NCBI RefSeq assembly: GCF_020736365.1
Contig: NZ_CP085988.1
Location: 1,246,001 to 1,310,000 of the forward strand
Length of the DNA stretch: 64,000 nt
Direction of reading: 5' to 3'
Source: Clostridium sp. M62/1
GTDB lineage: Bacteria > Bacillota > Clostridia > Lachnospirales > Lachnospiraceae
In this document: piece by piece, positions 1 to 6,985 of the stretch
Layout: each line of letters starts with the position of its first letter
How positions within the stretch are numbered: position 1 is the first letter of the stretch
Notes under the pieces: generated by a model
The model's database searches: none
The model's input: only the letters and a program-made list of their open reading frames with translations
Told to the model about the DNA's origin: nothing
Made by a program: the position numbers and the translations under genes

Positions 1-298
1 TCAGGTAGTCATTGGCTCCGGCATCCAGTCCCAGCACCTTGTCATCGACCTCTGATTTGGCAGTCAGCAGCAGCACCGGGACCAGGCTTCCCTTTTGGCG
101 CAGCTTCCTGAGCACGGTGATTCCGTCTATTTTAGGCATCATAATATCGAGGATGACCCCGTCGTAATTATCTGATTCCAGATATTCCAGCGCAGCCTGG
201 CCGTCACAGACAGAGTCCACCGAATAATTATTCCGTTCCAATATGGCTGTGAGCGCTTTTGAAAGCGCAGCCTCATCTTCCGCCAGAAGCAGTCTCAT
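1..298 (-). CDS. OmpR-family response regulator, 5' part only (runs off the window)
   Basis: Translation of the minus strand from the ATG at 298 gives a receiver domain beginning MRLLLAEDEAALSKAL, with the acidic pair (EDE) near residue 8, the phosphoacceptor Asp in VILDIMMPKIDG near residue 52, and LLLTAKSE further on. The window ends after about 99 codons, before the DNA-binding domain. A strong Shine-Dalgarno (AAAGGAGGG) precedes the ATG. It is a clear paralogue of the complete regulator at 60007-60678, sharing ILDIMMP, TVLR, LLLTA and GLDAGA-DYL. An IS element ends 54 bp upstream of its start, so its expression may have been changed. Its kinase partner probably lies outside the window. 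The receiver assignment is firm; OmpR family membership is inferred from the paralogue. Confidence 0.9.
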   Translation of the reverse strand, partial: MRLLLAEDEAALSKALTAILERNNYSVDSVCDGQAALEYLESDNYDGVILDIMMPKIDGITVLRKLRQKGSLVPVLLLTAKSEVDDKVLGLDAGANDYL

Positions 299-352
299 GA
301 TGTCCCTCCTTTGAAAAAGCAGTTCTGAAGTTAAACATTTATTGTAAAATAA

Positions 353-409
353 CTAAAACTTCCCATACCTAAAATGGGATTCGTTCCTTGAAAATTCAAT
401 ATTTCAGCT
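353..409. repeat. Left terminal inverted repeat of the IS4-family element
   Basis: This arm pairs with 1882-1938 in reverse orientation. The outer 13 bp match exactly (CTAAAACTTCCCA) and the inner 14-15 bp match almost exactly. The middle differs between the ends, and the left arm contains its own small palindrome, CCCATACCTAAAATGGG. Confidence 0.85.
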
Positions 410-423
410 AACAAAATAGCGAT

Positions 424-1803
424 TTATGCCGCTGCAGCTTCCAAATGGAGTGCTTTTCTCAGATATTCCGGCAATCTTGCTTCAAAATCAGCGGTAAAAG
501 CATTCAGTTGCTCATCGCTTAGTTTAAAGATTCCCTGAAGACTTGCCATCAAGGCTTCCATCAGGATGCAAAGTGACCTGTTGAAAGTAATGTCTGCCAT
601 TTCATCAACAAGGAAGAAGAACAGTTCACCAAGCGTTCTCTGATCTTCATTTTGGCGCTGCTCCATTGCAAGTAACATATATCGGGTAAACACGATCGCC
701 ACATGGGCTGTCAGTGCATCATAAGATAAACTGTGGCATTCTCCAACCAGATTCAGCATGGATTTGCAGGTTTTGAAAAAGACCTCGATCTGCCAGCGCT
801 TTCCATAAATACGGATAATCTCTTCCTCGGAAAGTGTTGTAGCTGTACAGATAAAAGCAAGCCAGTCCTTGCGGTTTGCCTTGTTCCTTACGCATACGAT
901 TTTCGCCGGAATTGGATTCGCCTTTCCTACCATAACATCAACAGAAAGCAGATACTTTGATCTGCCACGGCGCTTTTTGTTCCGGGAATAGATTTCTTTG
1001 ATATTCAGCTGTTCACCACCGTACGAATATTTGATCCGGCTACTTTTCTTAATCATGGCAATCACATCCATGCCTTTTGCATGGATGGCTGTGACCTGTG
1101 CTGGATTGGAAAACCAGGAATCAAACAGGACATAATCCGCTTTCAGCCCTGCACTGAGGGCTGTATTCAGTAAAGTCATCATTGCCTCTGGTGCTTTTGT
1201 TTGGGCTAGCGCACGTCTTTTTCCTGCAAGGGTTCTGTTGTCAAAGTCCTTTACCGGGCCGATGATATTTGTATTCTTTGCAGACGCTAACAGGCAGCTG
1301 TTTACAGGGATCAGTGTGTTTCCATCACTCCAGCTTAAAGTAAGCATCCTGAAGCCCTTTTTGAAATGCATATCCGTGTGGTCAAAAACTTTTGATCCCA
1401 GTTCCGTTTTCTTACAGCTGGTACGGTTGAAAAGGCTGTCATCAATGATAAAGACATTTTTTCTTTCCGGATCTGTCAGATCACGAATGTCATGATTGAC
1501 AATATCAGCTGCAAGAAGAGAAGTAAAACGAAGCCAGTTTGTTTTTGAAGAATTAAGGAAACGGTAGAAAGTGTTCTTGGAAAACGCCTCCTTAAAAGAG
1601 CCAGTCCGCTGCTGCATATACATACTTCTTCCGACAAAAATGTTGCTGAGTTTATAACGAAGCAGGGAAACAGATGAAACACCTTTTTCCTTCATTCCAT
1701 TACATCTGGCAAGGAGCCTGCCAACATGATGTTTGGAAAAAAATCTCTGAACACAGTCAATTAAGTCGTTCTCAACGAAATAGTTTTGTGGTATACTGGA
1801 CAT
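424..1803 (-). CDS. IS4-family DDE transposase
   Basis: 459 residues, complete. DDE-type transposase that cuts and joins the ends of its own element. Candidate catalytic aspartates lie in VFIIDDSLFNR (about residue 120) and DYVLFDSWFS (about residue 228). The glutamate lies in YGKRWQIEVFFKTCK (about residues 331-345), which fits the IS4 signature Y-x2-R-x3-E-x6-K exactly. A Shine-Dalgarno AAAGGAG lies before the ATG. It is read towards the truncated response regulator, so read-through could reach that gene. There is no frameshift and no accessory gene. Within the IS4 family, an 8-bp target duplication would fit the ISPepr1-like branch, but I cannot assign a subgroup with certainty. Confidence 0.92.
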   Translation of the reverse strand: MSSIPQNYFVENDLIDCVQRFFSKHHVGRLLARCNGMKEKGVSSVSLLRYKLSNIFVGRSMYMQQRTGSFKEAFSKNTFYRFLNSSKTNWLRFTSLLAADIVNHDIRDLTDPERKNVFIIDDSLFNRTSCKKTELGSKVFDHTDMHFKKGFRMLTLSWSDGNTLIPVNSCLLASAKNTNIIGPVKDFDNRTLAGKRRALAQTKAPEAMMTLLNTALSAGLKADYVLFDSWFSNPAQVTAIHAKGMDVIAMIKKSSRIKYSYGGEQLNIKEIYSRNKKRRGRSKYLLSVDVMVGKANPIPAKIVCVRNKANRKDWLAFICTATTLSEEEIIRIYGKRWQIEVFFKTCKSMLNLVGECHSLSYDALTAHVAIVFTRYMLLAMEQRQNEDQRTLGELFFFLVDEMADITFNRSLCILMEALMASLQGIFKLSDEQLNAFTADFEARLPEYLRKALHLEAAAA

Positions 1804-1881
1804 GGCATAAATCTCCTTTGTAAAGATGGTTTCTAGTCAATTCCATTATACCAAACGGAACAGATTTATGCTTTTTTTATT

Positions 1882-1938
1882 GGCTGAAATATTGAATTAT
1901 CAAGGATCAACGCACCAATATGGTGTGGGAAGTTTTAG
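1882..1938. repeat. Right terminal inverted repeat of the IS4-family element
   Basis: Reverse-complement partner of 353-409. Its middle also carries a small palindrome around CACCAATATGGTG, at the same place as the left arm's palindrome but with a different sequence. Confidence 0.85.
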
Positions 1939-2092
1939 TAAAATAATTATATCATAGGCCTTGTACTTTAAATAGAATTAAAATCGTCTTACCGGAGCGC
2001 GATTCTTTCGTTAAACTTGTAAAAAATCCAGAATGAAACAATATATTTTGTGAAATAACTGAGAAAATTTTACATATCAGGCAAATTGACTA

Positions 2093-2121
2093 TTGAACAG
2101 ATCTCGGTGCTTTTCTATAAT
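2093..2121 (+). promoter_or_regulatory. Sigma-A-like promoter of the dha operon
   Basis: TTGAAC (2093-2098), a 17-bp spacer and a perfect TATAAT (2116-2121). This predicts a leader of roughly 110 nt before dhaK. A TTGACT lies a few bases upstream but its 24-bp spacing is too long. Confidence 0.65.
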
Positions 2122-2236
2122 AGACAGTAGCATAGTCCGGGGAAAGGGATAGTCCCGAGCGAAAGCGAGAGAGCGGGGGACTCCGGGCATAAAGGCTGCC
2201 TTATAAAAATTCTTCAGAAGATTGGAGGAAATGGCT

Positions 2237-3226
2237 ATGAAGAAAATTATCAACAGTGTGGAGCAGGTGGAGAATGAGATGGTCCTTGGCATGGCTAAGG
2301 CTTACCCGCAGTACGTGAGAAAGCTGGACTGCGGCAATGTGGTGGTGCGCGCTCACAAGAAGGAGGGCAAGGTAGCCCTGATCAGCGGCGGCGGCAGCGG
2401 CCATGAGCCGGCTCACGGCGGATATGTGGGAGAGGGAATGCTGGATGCGGCTGTCTCCGGCGCTGTTTTCACTTCACCGACGCCAGACCAGATTTTTGAG
2501 GGAATCAAGGCTGTCGCTACGGACAAGGGCGTGCTTATGGTAATCAAGAATTACACCGGAGATGTGATGAATTTCGAGATGGCCGGAGAGATGGCTCAGA
2601 TGGAGGGAATCAAGGTAGCCCAGGTTGTTGTAAATGATGACGTGGCAGTAAAGGACAGCCTCTATACAGTGGGACGAAGAGGCGTGGCCGGCACTGTGTT
2701 CGTGCATAAGATCGCAGGTGCCAAGGCTGAGACTGGGGCTTCCCTTGAGGAAGTGCAGGCAGTGGCTCAGAAGGTGATCGACAATGTGAGAACCATGGGT
2801 ATGGCAATCCGTCCCTGCACGGTTCCGGCAGCAGGCCAGCCGGGCTTCGAACTGAGAGATGACGAGATGGAGGTGGGAATCGGCATCCACGGTGAGCCGG
2901 GAACCCACAGAGAGCCATTGAAGAAGGCAGATGAGATCGTGGATCTGCTTCTCGACAAGATTCTGGCAGATCTGGACTACAGCGGGAAAGAGGTAGCTGT
3001 GATGATTAACGGCGCAGGAGCAACCCCGCTGATGGAGCTGTTCATTGTAAATAACCATCTCTCAGACGTTCTGGCAGAAAAAGGTATTAAGGTGTATAAG
3101 ACACTGGTAGGCGAGTATATGACATCCATCGAGATGGAGGGCTTTTCCATTTCCCTGTTAAGGCTGGATGACGAGTTAAAGGAACTGCTGGACGCCAAGG
3201 CAGACACGCCGGCTTTCAAGGCATAA
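2237..3226 (+). CDS. dhaK: Dihydroxyacetone kinase, substrate-binding subunit DhaK
   Basis: 329 residues from the chosen start. DhaK binds dihydroxyacetone covalently through a histidine; DhaL-ADP then phosphorylates it to dihydroxyacetone phosphate in the cytoplasm. Seen here: the glycine-rich loop ISGGGSGHEPAHGGY (about residues 50-65) and the substrate histidine in GIGIHGEPGT, which falls at residue 218, the known E. coli position. Start choice: the ATG at 2237 sits 8 bp after GGAGG (2224-2228). The in-frame ATG at 2231 is only 2 bp away and the TTG at 2222 overlaps the site. First gene of dhaK-dhaL-dhaM, so the phosphate donor is the PTS rather than ATP. Confidence 0.96.
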   Translation: MKKIINSVEQVENEMVLGMAKAYPQYVRKLDCGNVVVRAHKKEGKVALISGGGSGHEPAHGGYVGEGMLDAAVSGAVFTSPTPDQIFEGIKAVATDKGVLMVIKNYTGDVMNFEMAGEMAQMEGIKVAQVVVNDDVAVKDSLYTVGRRGVAGTVFVHKIAGAKAETGASLEEVQAVAQKVIDNVRTMGMAIRPCTVPAAGQPGFELRDDEMEVGIGIHGEPGTHREPLKKADEIVDLLLDKILADLDYSGKEVAVMINGAGATPLMELFIVNNHLSDVLAEKGIKVYKTLVGEYMTSIEMEGFSISLLRLDDELKELLDAKADTPAFKA

Positions 3227-3270
3227 GGGCAGTCTGCCGGGACTAAGGCAGATAGAGCGAGGATGGCAGG

Positions 3271-3304
3271 GCAGGAGAAGCGGCAGAAGGCTTCTCCTGC
3301 TTTT
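3271..3304 (+). terminator. Hairpin between dhaK and dhaL (attenuator or weak terminator)
   Basis: A perfect 10-bp stem, GCAGGAGAAG (3271-3280) with CTTCTCCTGC (3291-3300), 10-nt loop, then TTTT. It lies in the 204-bp dhaK-dhaL gap. With a short T tract inside an operon it more likely tunes subunit ratio or mRNA stability than stops transcription fully. Confidence 0.5.
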
Positions 3305-3430
3305 CAGCAATAAATAAGGCAGAGAAGAAACTATCACGCCCCAAAACCCACCAGGGTCAGTGCAAAAAACAGGGACAGGAGCGCACATTCCGGCATCCCT
3401 GAAAACAGAAAGACAGGAGTTGAAAACAAA

Positions 3431-4054
3431 ATGACAGACAGCAAAAAGGTAATAGAACTGCTCGAAAAAATCGGGGATAAAATTATAGAGGAAAAAGAGT
3501 TTCTGACAGAGCTCGACAAGCCTATCGGAGACTGCGATCACGGGATCAACATGGCCAGAGGATTCACAGAGGTGAAGAAAAAGCTGGAAACCATGGCAGA
3601 CAGCGATCTGGGAACCATTTTCAAGACAGCAGGGATGACTCTCGTATCTACGGTGGGAGGCTCTGCAGGCCCCCTCTATGGAACAGCCTTCATGAAAATG
3701 GGCATGGTTTTAAACGGAAAAAAGGAGATGAGCTTTGACGAGTTTATCGCAGCCTTTGAGGCGGCTGTGGAGGGCGTTAAGCAGAGGGGAAAATCAGATA
3801 AGGGTGAAAAGACCATGCTGGATGCCATGATTCCGGCTCTTGAGGCTATCCGGCAGACCTACGGGGAAACGAAGGATGCGCAGAGCGCATGGAAGGCAGG
3901 GACAAGGGCGGCAGAAGACGGAGTAGAATACACAAAGACGATCATCGCCACCAAGGGAAGAGCCAGCTATGTAGGCGAGAGAAGCATCGGCCACCAGGAT
4001 CCGGGTGCTACGTCCTTTACCTTTATGATGGAAACTGTGGAGGAGGCTTTGTAA
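3431..4054 (+). CDS. dhaL: Dihydroxyacetone kinase, ADP-binding subunit DhaL
   Basis: 207 residues. DhaL carries a tightly bound ADP that DhaM re-phosphorylates in place, and passes the phosphate to DhaK-bound dihydroxyacetone. The Mg-ADP site shows as PIGDCDHGINMARGF (about residues 31-45), with the aspartates expected for two Mg2+ ions. SVGGSAGPLYG-type glycine-rich sequence (here STVGGSAGPLYG) and GRASYVGERSIGHQDPGA near the C-terminus are also typical. AGGAG lies about 11 bp before the ATG. The stop overlaps the dhaM start (TAATG), which points to translational coupling. Confidence 0.95.
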   Translation: MTDSKKVIELLEKIGDKIIEEKEFLTELDKPIGDCDHGINMARGFTEVKKKLETMADSDLGTIFKTAGMTLVSTVGGSAGPLYGTAFMKMGMVLNGKKEMSFDEFIAAFEAAVEGVKQRGKSDKGEKTMLDAMIPALEAIRQTYGETKDAQSAWKAGTRAAEDGVEYTKTIIATKGRASYVGERSIGHQDPGATSFTFMMETVEEAL

Positions 4055-4434
4055 TGGTAGGAATTGTCATTGTTTCACACAGCAGGAACCTGGCCGACAG
4101 CGTGGTGGAGTTTACCGGGCTGATGGCGGCGGACGCCAAAATTGCGGCAGCAGGAGGCATGGAGGACGGCAGTTTCGGAACCAGTTTTGAGAAGATCCAG
4201 AAGGCTGTTGAGAGCGTTTACTCGGAGGATGGGGTAATCATCCTTATGGATATGGGAAGCGCCGTCATGACGACAGAGATGGTCATCGAAATGTTTGATC
4301 CGGAGAAGGTTAAGATGGCAGACTGTCCCCTGGTGGAAGGTGCGGTGGTTGCAACCATCGACGCTGTCAGCGGCATGAAGCTGGAGGAGATCACGGAGGC
4401 GCTGAAAGCTGTGGGTTCCACCCCGAAATTTTGA
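4054..4434 (+). CDS. dhaM: Dihydroxyacetone kinase, phosphotransfer subunit DhaM (EIIA-Man type)
   Basis: 126 residues, only the EIIA-Man-like domain. It takes phosphate from HPr onto His9 (MVGIVIVSHSRNLA) and passes it to the ADP on DhaL. E. coli DhaM also contains HPr- and EI-like domains; this short form relies on the general PTS proteins encoded elsewhere. Other visible features are a glycine-rich AAAGGMEDGSFGTS stretch and ILMDMGSAVMTTEM. The start is set by the one-base TAATG overlap with dhaL. A longer same-frame reading upstream overlaps dhaL by 165 bp and is not credible. Confidence 0.95.
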   Translation: MVGIVIVSHSRNLADSVVEFTGLMAADAKIAAAGGMEDGSFGTSFEKIQKAVESVYSEDGVIILMDMGSAVMTTEMVIEMFDPEKVKMADCPLVEGAVVATIDAVSGMKLEEITEALKAVGSTPKF

Positions 4435-4496
4435 TGGCGCCCAGAGTGTACACTGGCTTAGGAAGGCAGAAGTCTGCTGGTATGAGGAGGGGAATG

Positions 4497-5288
4497 ATGA
4501 AAAAGATAAGACAGATGGCAGCGGCAGTTATGGCTGGGGCCATGCTTGCGGCGGCCGTTACAGGCTGTGCGGGAAAGCAGGACCCAAAAGAAGTTTATGA
4601 TGCGGCAGTTGCCAAAAATGCAGCTCTTGAGAGTGTGGATGTGGATGCAGATATGAAAATTGGCCTTACTATGGGAGAGGAAAACATGGAGGTGGAAGTA
4701 GCTACCAATATTAAGGCAGATCAGTCGGATAAGGAGCACTTAAAGTACCTGACTACCGCTTCCACGACGCTTCAGGGTCAGAGCATTGAAACCACAGCCT
4801 TCTATACAGACGGCTATTACTATATGGATGCAGCCGGGCAGAAGCTCAAATATCCTATGGATGTGGAAGAGATGATAAAGACCATTGAGGACAGTGTGGG
4901 AACTGCAGAGATGACCTCTGACAGCATGGAATCCATTGAGCTGAAAGAGGATGGCGATAACAGGATTCTCACATTTACCGCAGATCCGGAAAAGATGAGC
5001 GGTTACCTGGACGAAGTGATGGGCTCTCTGGGAGACATGGGCGCGCTGGGTGATGTAAATATGACCATAGACTCTGCGTCCGGTGAGTATACGATCAATA
5101 AGGACGGATATTACACAGATATGAAGATGGACATGGCCATCACCATGGAGGCTGCAGGCAGTACCATGAACATGACGATCGGAATGACAGGCTCATACAA
5201 CAATCCGGGACAGGCGGTAGAGGTGACCATACCTGACACGGAAGGATATACGGAGATCGATCCGGCTCTGATGGGCGCGGGGCAGTAG
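4497..5288 (+). CDS. Predicted lipoprotein of unknown function
   Basis: 263 residues. The signal peptide, MKKIRQMAAAVMAGAML, ends in a lipobox AAVTGC, so the mature protein should be anchored on the outer face of the membrane. The remainder is a soluble, Thr- and Met-rich beta-type sequence with repeated short strands ending in NNPGQAVEVTIPDTEGYTEID, reminiscent of the DUF6612/LppX-like group of exported lipoproteins. I cannot assign a ligand. Start chosen at 4497: AGGAGG (4485-4490) lies 6 bp before it, although the ATG at 4494 is possible. It follows dhaM by 62 bp, so it may belong to the dha transcript, but nothing shows a shared role. Confidence 0.7.
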   Translation: MKKIRQMAAAVMAGAMLAAAVTGCAGKQDPKEVYDAAVAKNAALESVDVDADMKIGLTMGEENMEVEVATNIKADQSDKEHLKYLTTASTTLQGQSIETTAFYTDGYYYMDAAGQKLKYPMDVEEMIKTIEDSVGTAEMTSDSMESIELKEDGDNRILTFTADPEKMSGYLDEVMGSLGDMGALGDVNMTIDSASGEYTINKDGYYTDMKMDMAITMEAAGSTMNMTIGMTGSYNNPGQAVEVTIPDTEGYTEIDPALMGAGQ

Positions 5289-5340
5289 TCAGCGGCTCAG
5301 GCAGGTTCTTTCTGTTTTACAGGCACAGGAAGGAAAGAGA

Positions 5341-5398
5341 GATAAAAATAAAGCCGAACAGGAGAAAGAATGATTCCCTGTCCGGCTTTATTTTTATC
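5341..5398. terminator. Bidirectional terminator between the lipoprotein and rubrerythrin genes
   Basis: A stem of about 22 bp with one mismatch: 5341-5362 pairs with 5377-5398. The GC-rich core is GCCGAACAGG/CCTGTCCGGC and the outer part is A/T tracts (ATAAAAATAAA/TTTATTTTTAT), so it gives a U tract in both directions. It serves the two convergent genes. Confidence 0.85.
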
Positions 5399-5473
5399 AG
5401 CGCGCAGGCAGCGCACTGTCATAAACCATGATATCTGTCTGCCGTCTTTCCTGACGGTATGAGGCAGTTTTTA

Positions 5474-6016
5474 TTAGCCAAAGTATCTCTCAAGCAGTCC
5501 CTTGAATGCCTTGCCGTGTCTTGCCTCGTCGCGTGCCATCTCATGAACTGTGTCATGGATTGCGTCAAGATTTGCAGCCTTTGCACGCTTTGCCAGGTCA
5601 AACTTTCCTGCTGTAGCGCCGTTCTCAGCCTCAACTCTCATCTCAAGGTTCTTCTTTGTGCTGTCTGTTAATACCTCACCAAGAAGCTCAGCAAACTTTG
5701 CAGCGTGCTCTGCCTCCTCGTAGGCAGCCTTCTCCCAGTATAAGCCGATCTCCGGATAGCCCTCTCTGTGAGCAACTCTTGCCATAGCCAGGTACATGCC
5801 GACTTCCTTGCACTCGCCCTCGTAGTTAGCTCTTAAGTCCTCCATGATGTCCTCACTTGCGCCCTGGGCAACGCCTACTACATGCTCAGCAGCCCATGCC
5901 ATGTCAGCAGCCTGCTCCTGGAATTTGGAAGCCGGAGCGCCGCAAACCGGACACTTCTCCGGAGCTGCATCTCCCTCGTGAACATAGCCGCATACTGTAC
6001 AGACAAATTTTTTCAT
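5474..6016 (-). CDS. Reverse rubrerythrin (peroxide/oxygen scavenging)
   Basis: 180 residues. Non-haem diiron protein that reduces hydrogen peroxide and oxygen in anaerobes. The rubredoxin-like iron site is at the N-terminus ([10 protein letters not shown] and CPVCGAP, residues 6-27), which defines the reverse form; classical rubrerythrin has it C-terminal. The ferritin-like domain follows with E-E-x-x-H type ligands in [23 protein letters not shown] and [13 protein letters not shown] long leader with a PerR-like palindrome at the promoter suggests peroxide control by the neighbouring PerR. Codon use looks optimised, as expected for an abundant protein. Confidence 0.93.
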   Translation of the reverse strand: MKKFVCTVCGYVHEGDAAPEKCPVCGAPASKFQEQAADMAWAAEHVVGVAQGASEDIMEDLRANYEGECKEVGMYLAMARVAHREGYPEIGLYWEKAAYEEAEHAAKFAELLGEVLTDSTKKNLEMRVEAENGATAGKFDLAKRAKAANLDAIHDTVHEMARDEARHGKAFKGLLERYFG

Positions 6017-6109
6017 AGATTATACTCTCCTTTTCATATATAAAAATGTTTATTGGGTTCTCTCATCAAGCTGTTTCTGCATGCCGGACTGTGCGTCCGC
6101 CAAATAAAA

Positions 6110-6124
6110 CAGTAATGATTACTG
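6110..6124. promoter_or_regulatory. PerR-type operator at the rubrerythrin promoter
   Basis: A perfect 7-1-7 palindrome, CAGTAATGATTACTG, similar to the Bacillus PerR box (TTATAATNATTATAA). It lies 5 bp downstream of the -10 on the minus strand, where a bound repressor would block initiation. Confidence 0.75.
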
Positions 6125-6129
6125 ATATT

Positions 6130-6158
6130 AAGTTATCACAAGAAAGAGATTTTGTCAA
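6130..6158 (-). promoter_or_regulatory. Promoter of the rubrerythrin gene
   Basis: Read on the minus strand: perfect TTGACA (6158-6153), 17-bp spacer, TAACTT (6135-6130). The resulting leader is about 105-110 nt. Confidence 0.6.
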
Positions 6159-6378
6159 CACTTGTTTTAAAGTTTATATAAATTTTAGGTATTGCTCAGA
6201 TATTTGTCCCGCTGCCAGGGCGTCAGAGAAAGAACACAGCAGGCGCTGAAAAATAAAAATCTGAGGAATAAAAAACAGGACCCCACTCCCTGCAAAACAG
6301 ACGCCCAGGCAAAATTCTGTCAGTAATCTTTCCTTTCCCGGCGGCCGGGGCGCAGTTTACAAAGGGCGGAATCCTGTG

Positions 6379-6774
6379 TCAATGGGTGTCGTTTCTCAGA
6401 CACTCTCCGCAGGTCCCGTAAAAGAAGACCGTGTGCTCTTCTACTGTACCGTCAAGGCAGGCTCTGGCCTTGTCTTCCAGGGCAGGCTCTGCGGCCATGG
6501 GAAGATCCAGTATCCGTCCGCATTTCCTGCAGACATAGTGATAGTGGGGCGAGGTATCATAATCAAAGTGGTCTGTTCCGTCTCCACAGGAGAACTTGCG
6601 GATCTCGCCCAGCTCCACTAGAAGGTTCAGATTGCGGTAGACAGTTCCGAGACTGATATTTGGAAACTGTTCACGGATGCTGGTGTACAGGGCATCGGCT
6701 GTAGGATGATCCCTGCGGCCCATAAGACAGGCCTTGATGGATTCCCGCTGGCGGCTATACTTAAGAGTTTTCAT
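6379..6774 (-). CDS. perR: Fur-family peroxide-responsive repressor PerR
   Basis: 131 residues. N-terminal winged helix (ADALYTSIREQFPNISLGTVYRNLNLL) and C-terminal metal-binding dimerisation domain. Both structural zinc pairs are present, CRKC and CGEC. The regulatory metal site reads DHFDYDTSPHYHYVC, with the Asp and the HxH spacing of PerR rather than Fur or Zur. PerR is derepressed when Fe-bound histidines are oxidised by peroxide. Two PerR-like palindromes nearby, one at its own promoter and one at rubrerythrin, support the assignment. Function as PerR rather than Fur is strongly suggested but not proven by sequence. Confidence 0.9.
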   Translation of the reverse strand: MKTLKYSRQRESIKACLMGRRDHPTADALYTSIREQFPNISLGTVYRNLNLLVELGEIRKFSCGDGTDHFDYDTSPHYHYVCRKCGRILDLPMAAEPALEDKARACLDGTVEEHTVFFYGTCGECLRNDTH

Positions 6775-6838
6775 AAGCAGCTCCTTCCTTCAAGCTCATC
6801 GCTGATCTGGCGCAGCTCCAGTTACAAAAGATAGTGAT

Positions 6839-6851
6839 AATAGTTACTATT
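6839..6851. promoter_or_regulatory. PerR-type operator at the perR promoter (autoregulation)
   Basis: Perfect 6-1-6 palindrome AATAGTTACTATT, sharing the AGTNAT/ATNACT core with the box at rubrerythrin. It lies 2 bp downstream of the perR -10, so self-repression is likely. Confidence 0.7.
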
Positions 6852-6853
6852 TC

Positions 6854-6882
6854 ATTTTGCACCATAAAAAAGCATTTGTCAA
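6854..6882 (-). promoter_or_regulatory. Promoter of perR
   Basis: Minus strand: TTGACA (6882-6877), 17-bp spacer, CAAAAT (6859-6854), with the palindromic operator immediately downstream. Confidence 0.6.
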
Positions 6883-6926
6883 TTATTTTTTTACGTGTTT
6901 TTCAGGTTGTTTTTTCTTGTGATTAG

Positions 6927-6955
6927 TTGGACATAAAACACGTTAGTGGTATAAT
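6927..6955 (+). promoter_or_regulatory. Promoter of the 1626-residue multidomain gene
   Basis: TTGGAC (6927-6932), 17-bp spacer, perfect TATAAT (6950-6955), about 25 nt before the Shine-Dalgarno GGGAGG. Confidence 0.75.
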
Positions 6956-6985
6956 AGACCATATGATATTTACGGGAGGTACGGG

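Larger units (their letters stand above)
353..1938 (-). mobile_element. IS4-family insertion sequence, complete, with TIRs and 8-bp target duplication
   Basis: A 1586-bp element holding one transposase gene. The two ends, 353-409 and 1882-1938, are imperfect inverted repeats of about 57 bp: both begin CTAAAACTTCCCA and end near ATTCAATATTTCAGC, with a diverged middle. The element is flanked on both sides by TAAAATAA (345-352 and 1939-1946), read as an 8-bp target duplication. The base next to each end is ambiguous between repeat and duplication. Intact ends, intact duplication and a full-length transposase suggest a recent, possibly still mobile insertion. It lies between the response regulator and dhaK. 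Confidence 0.9.
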
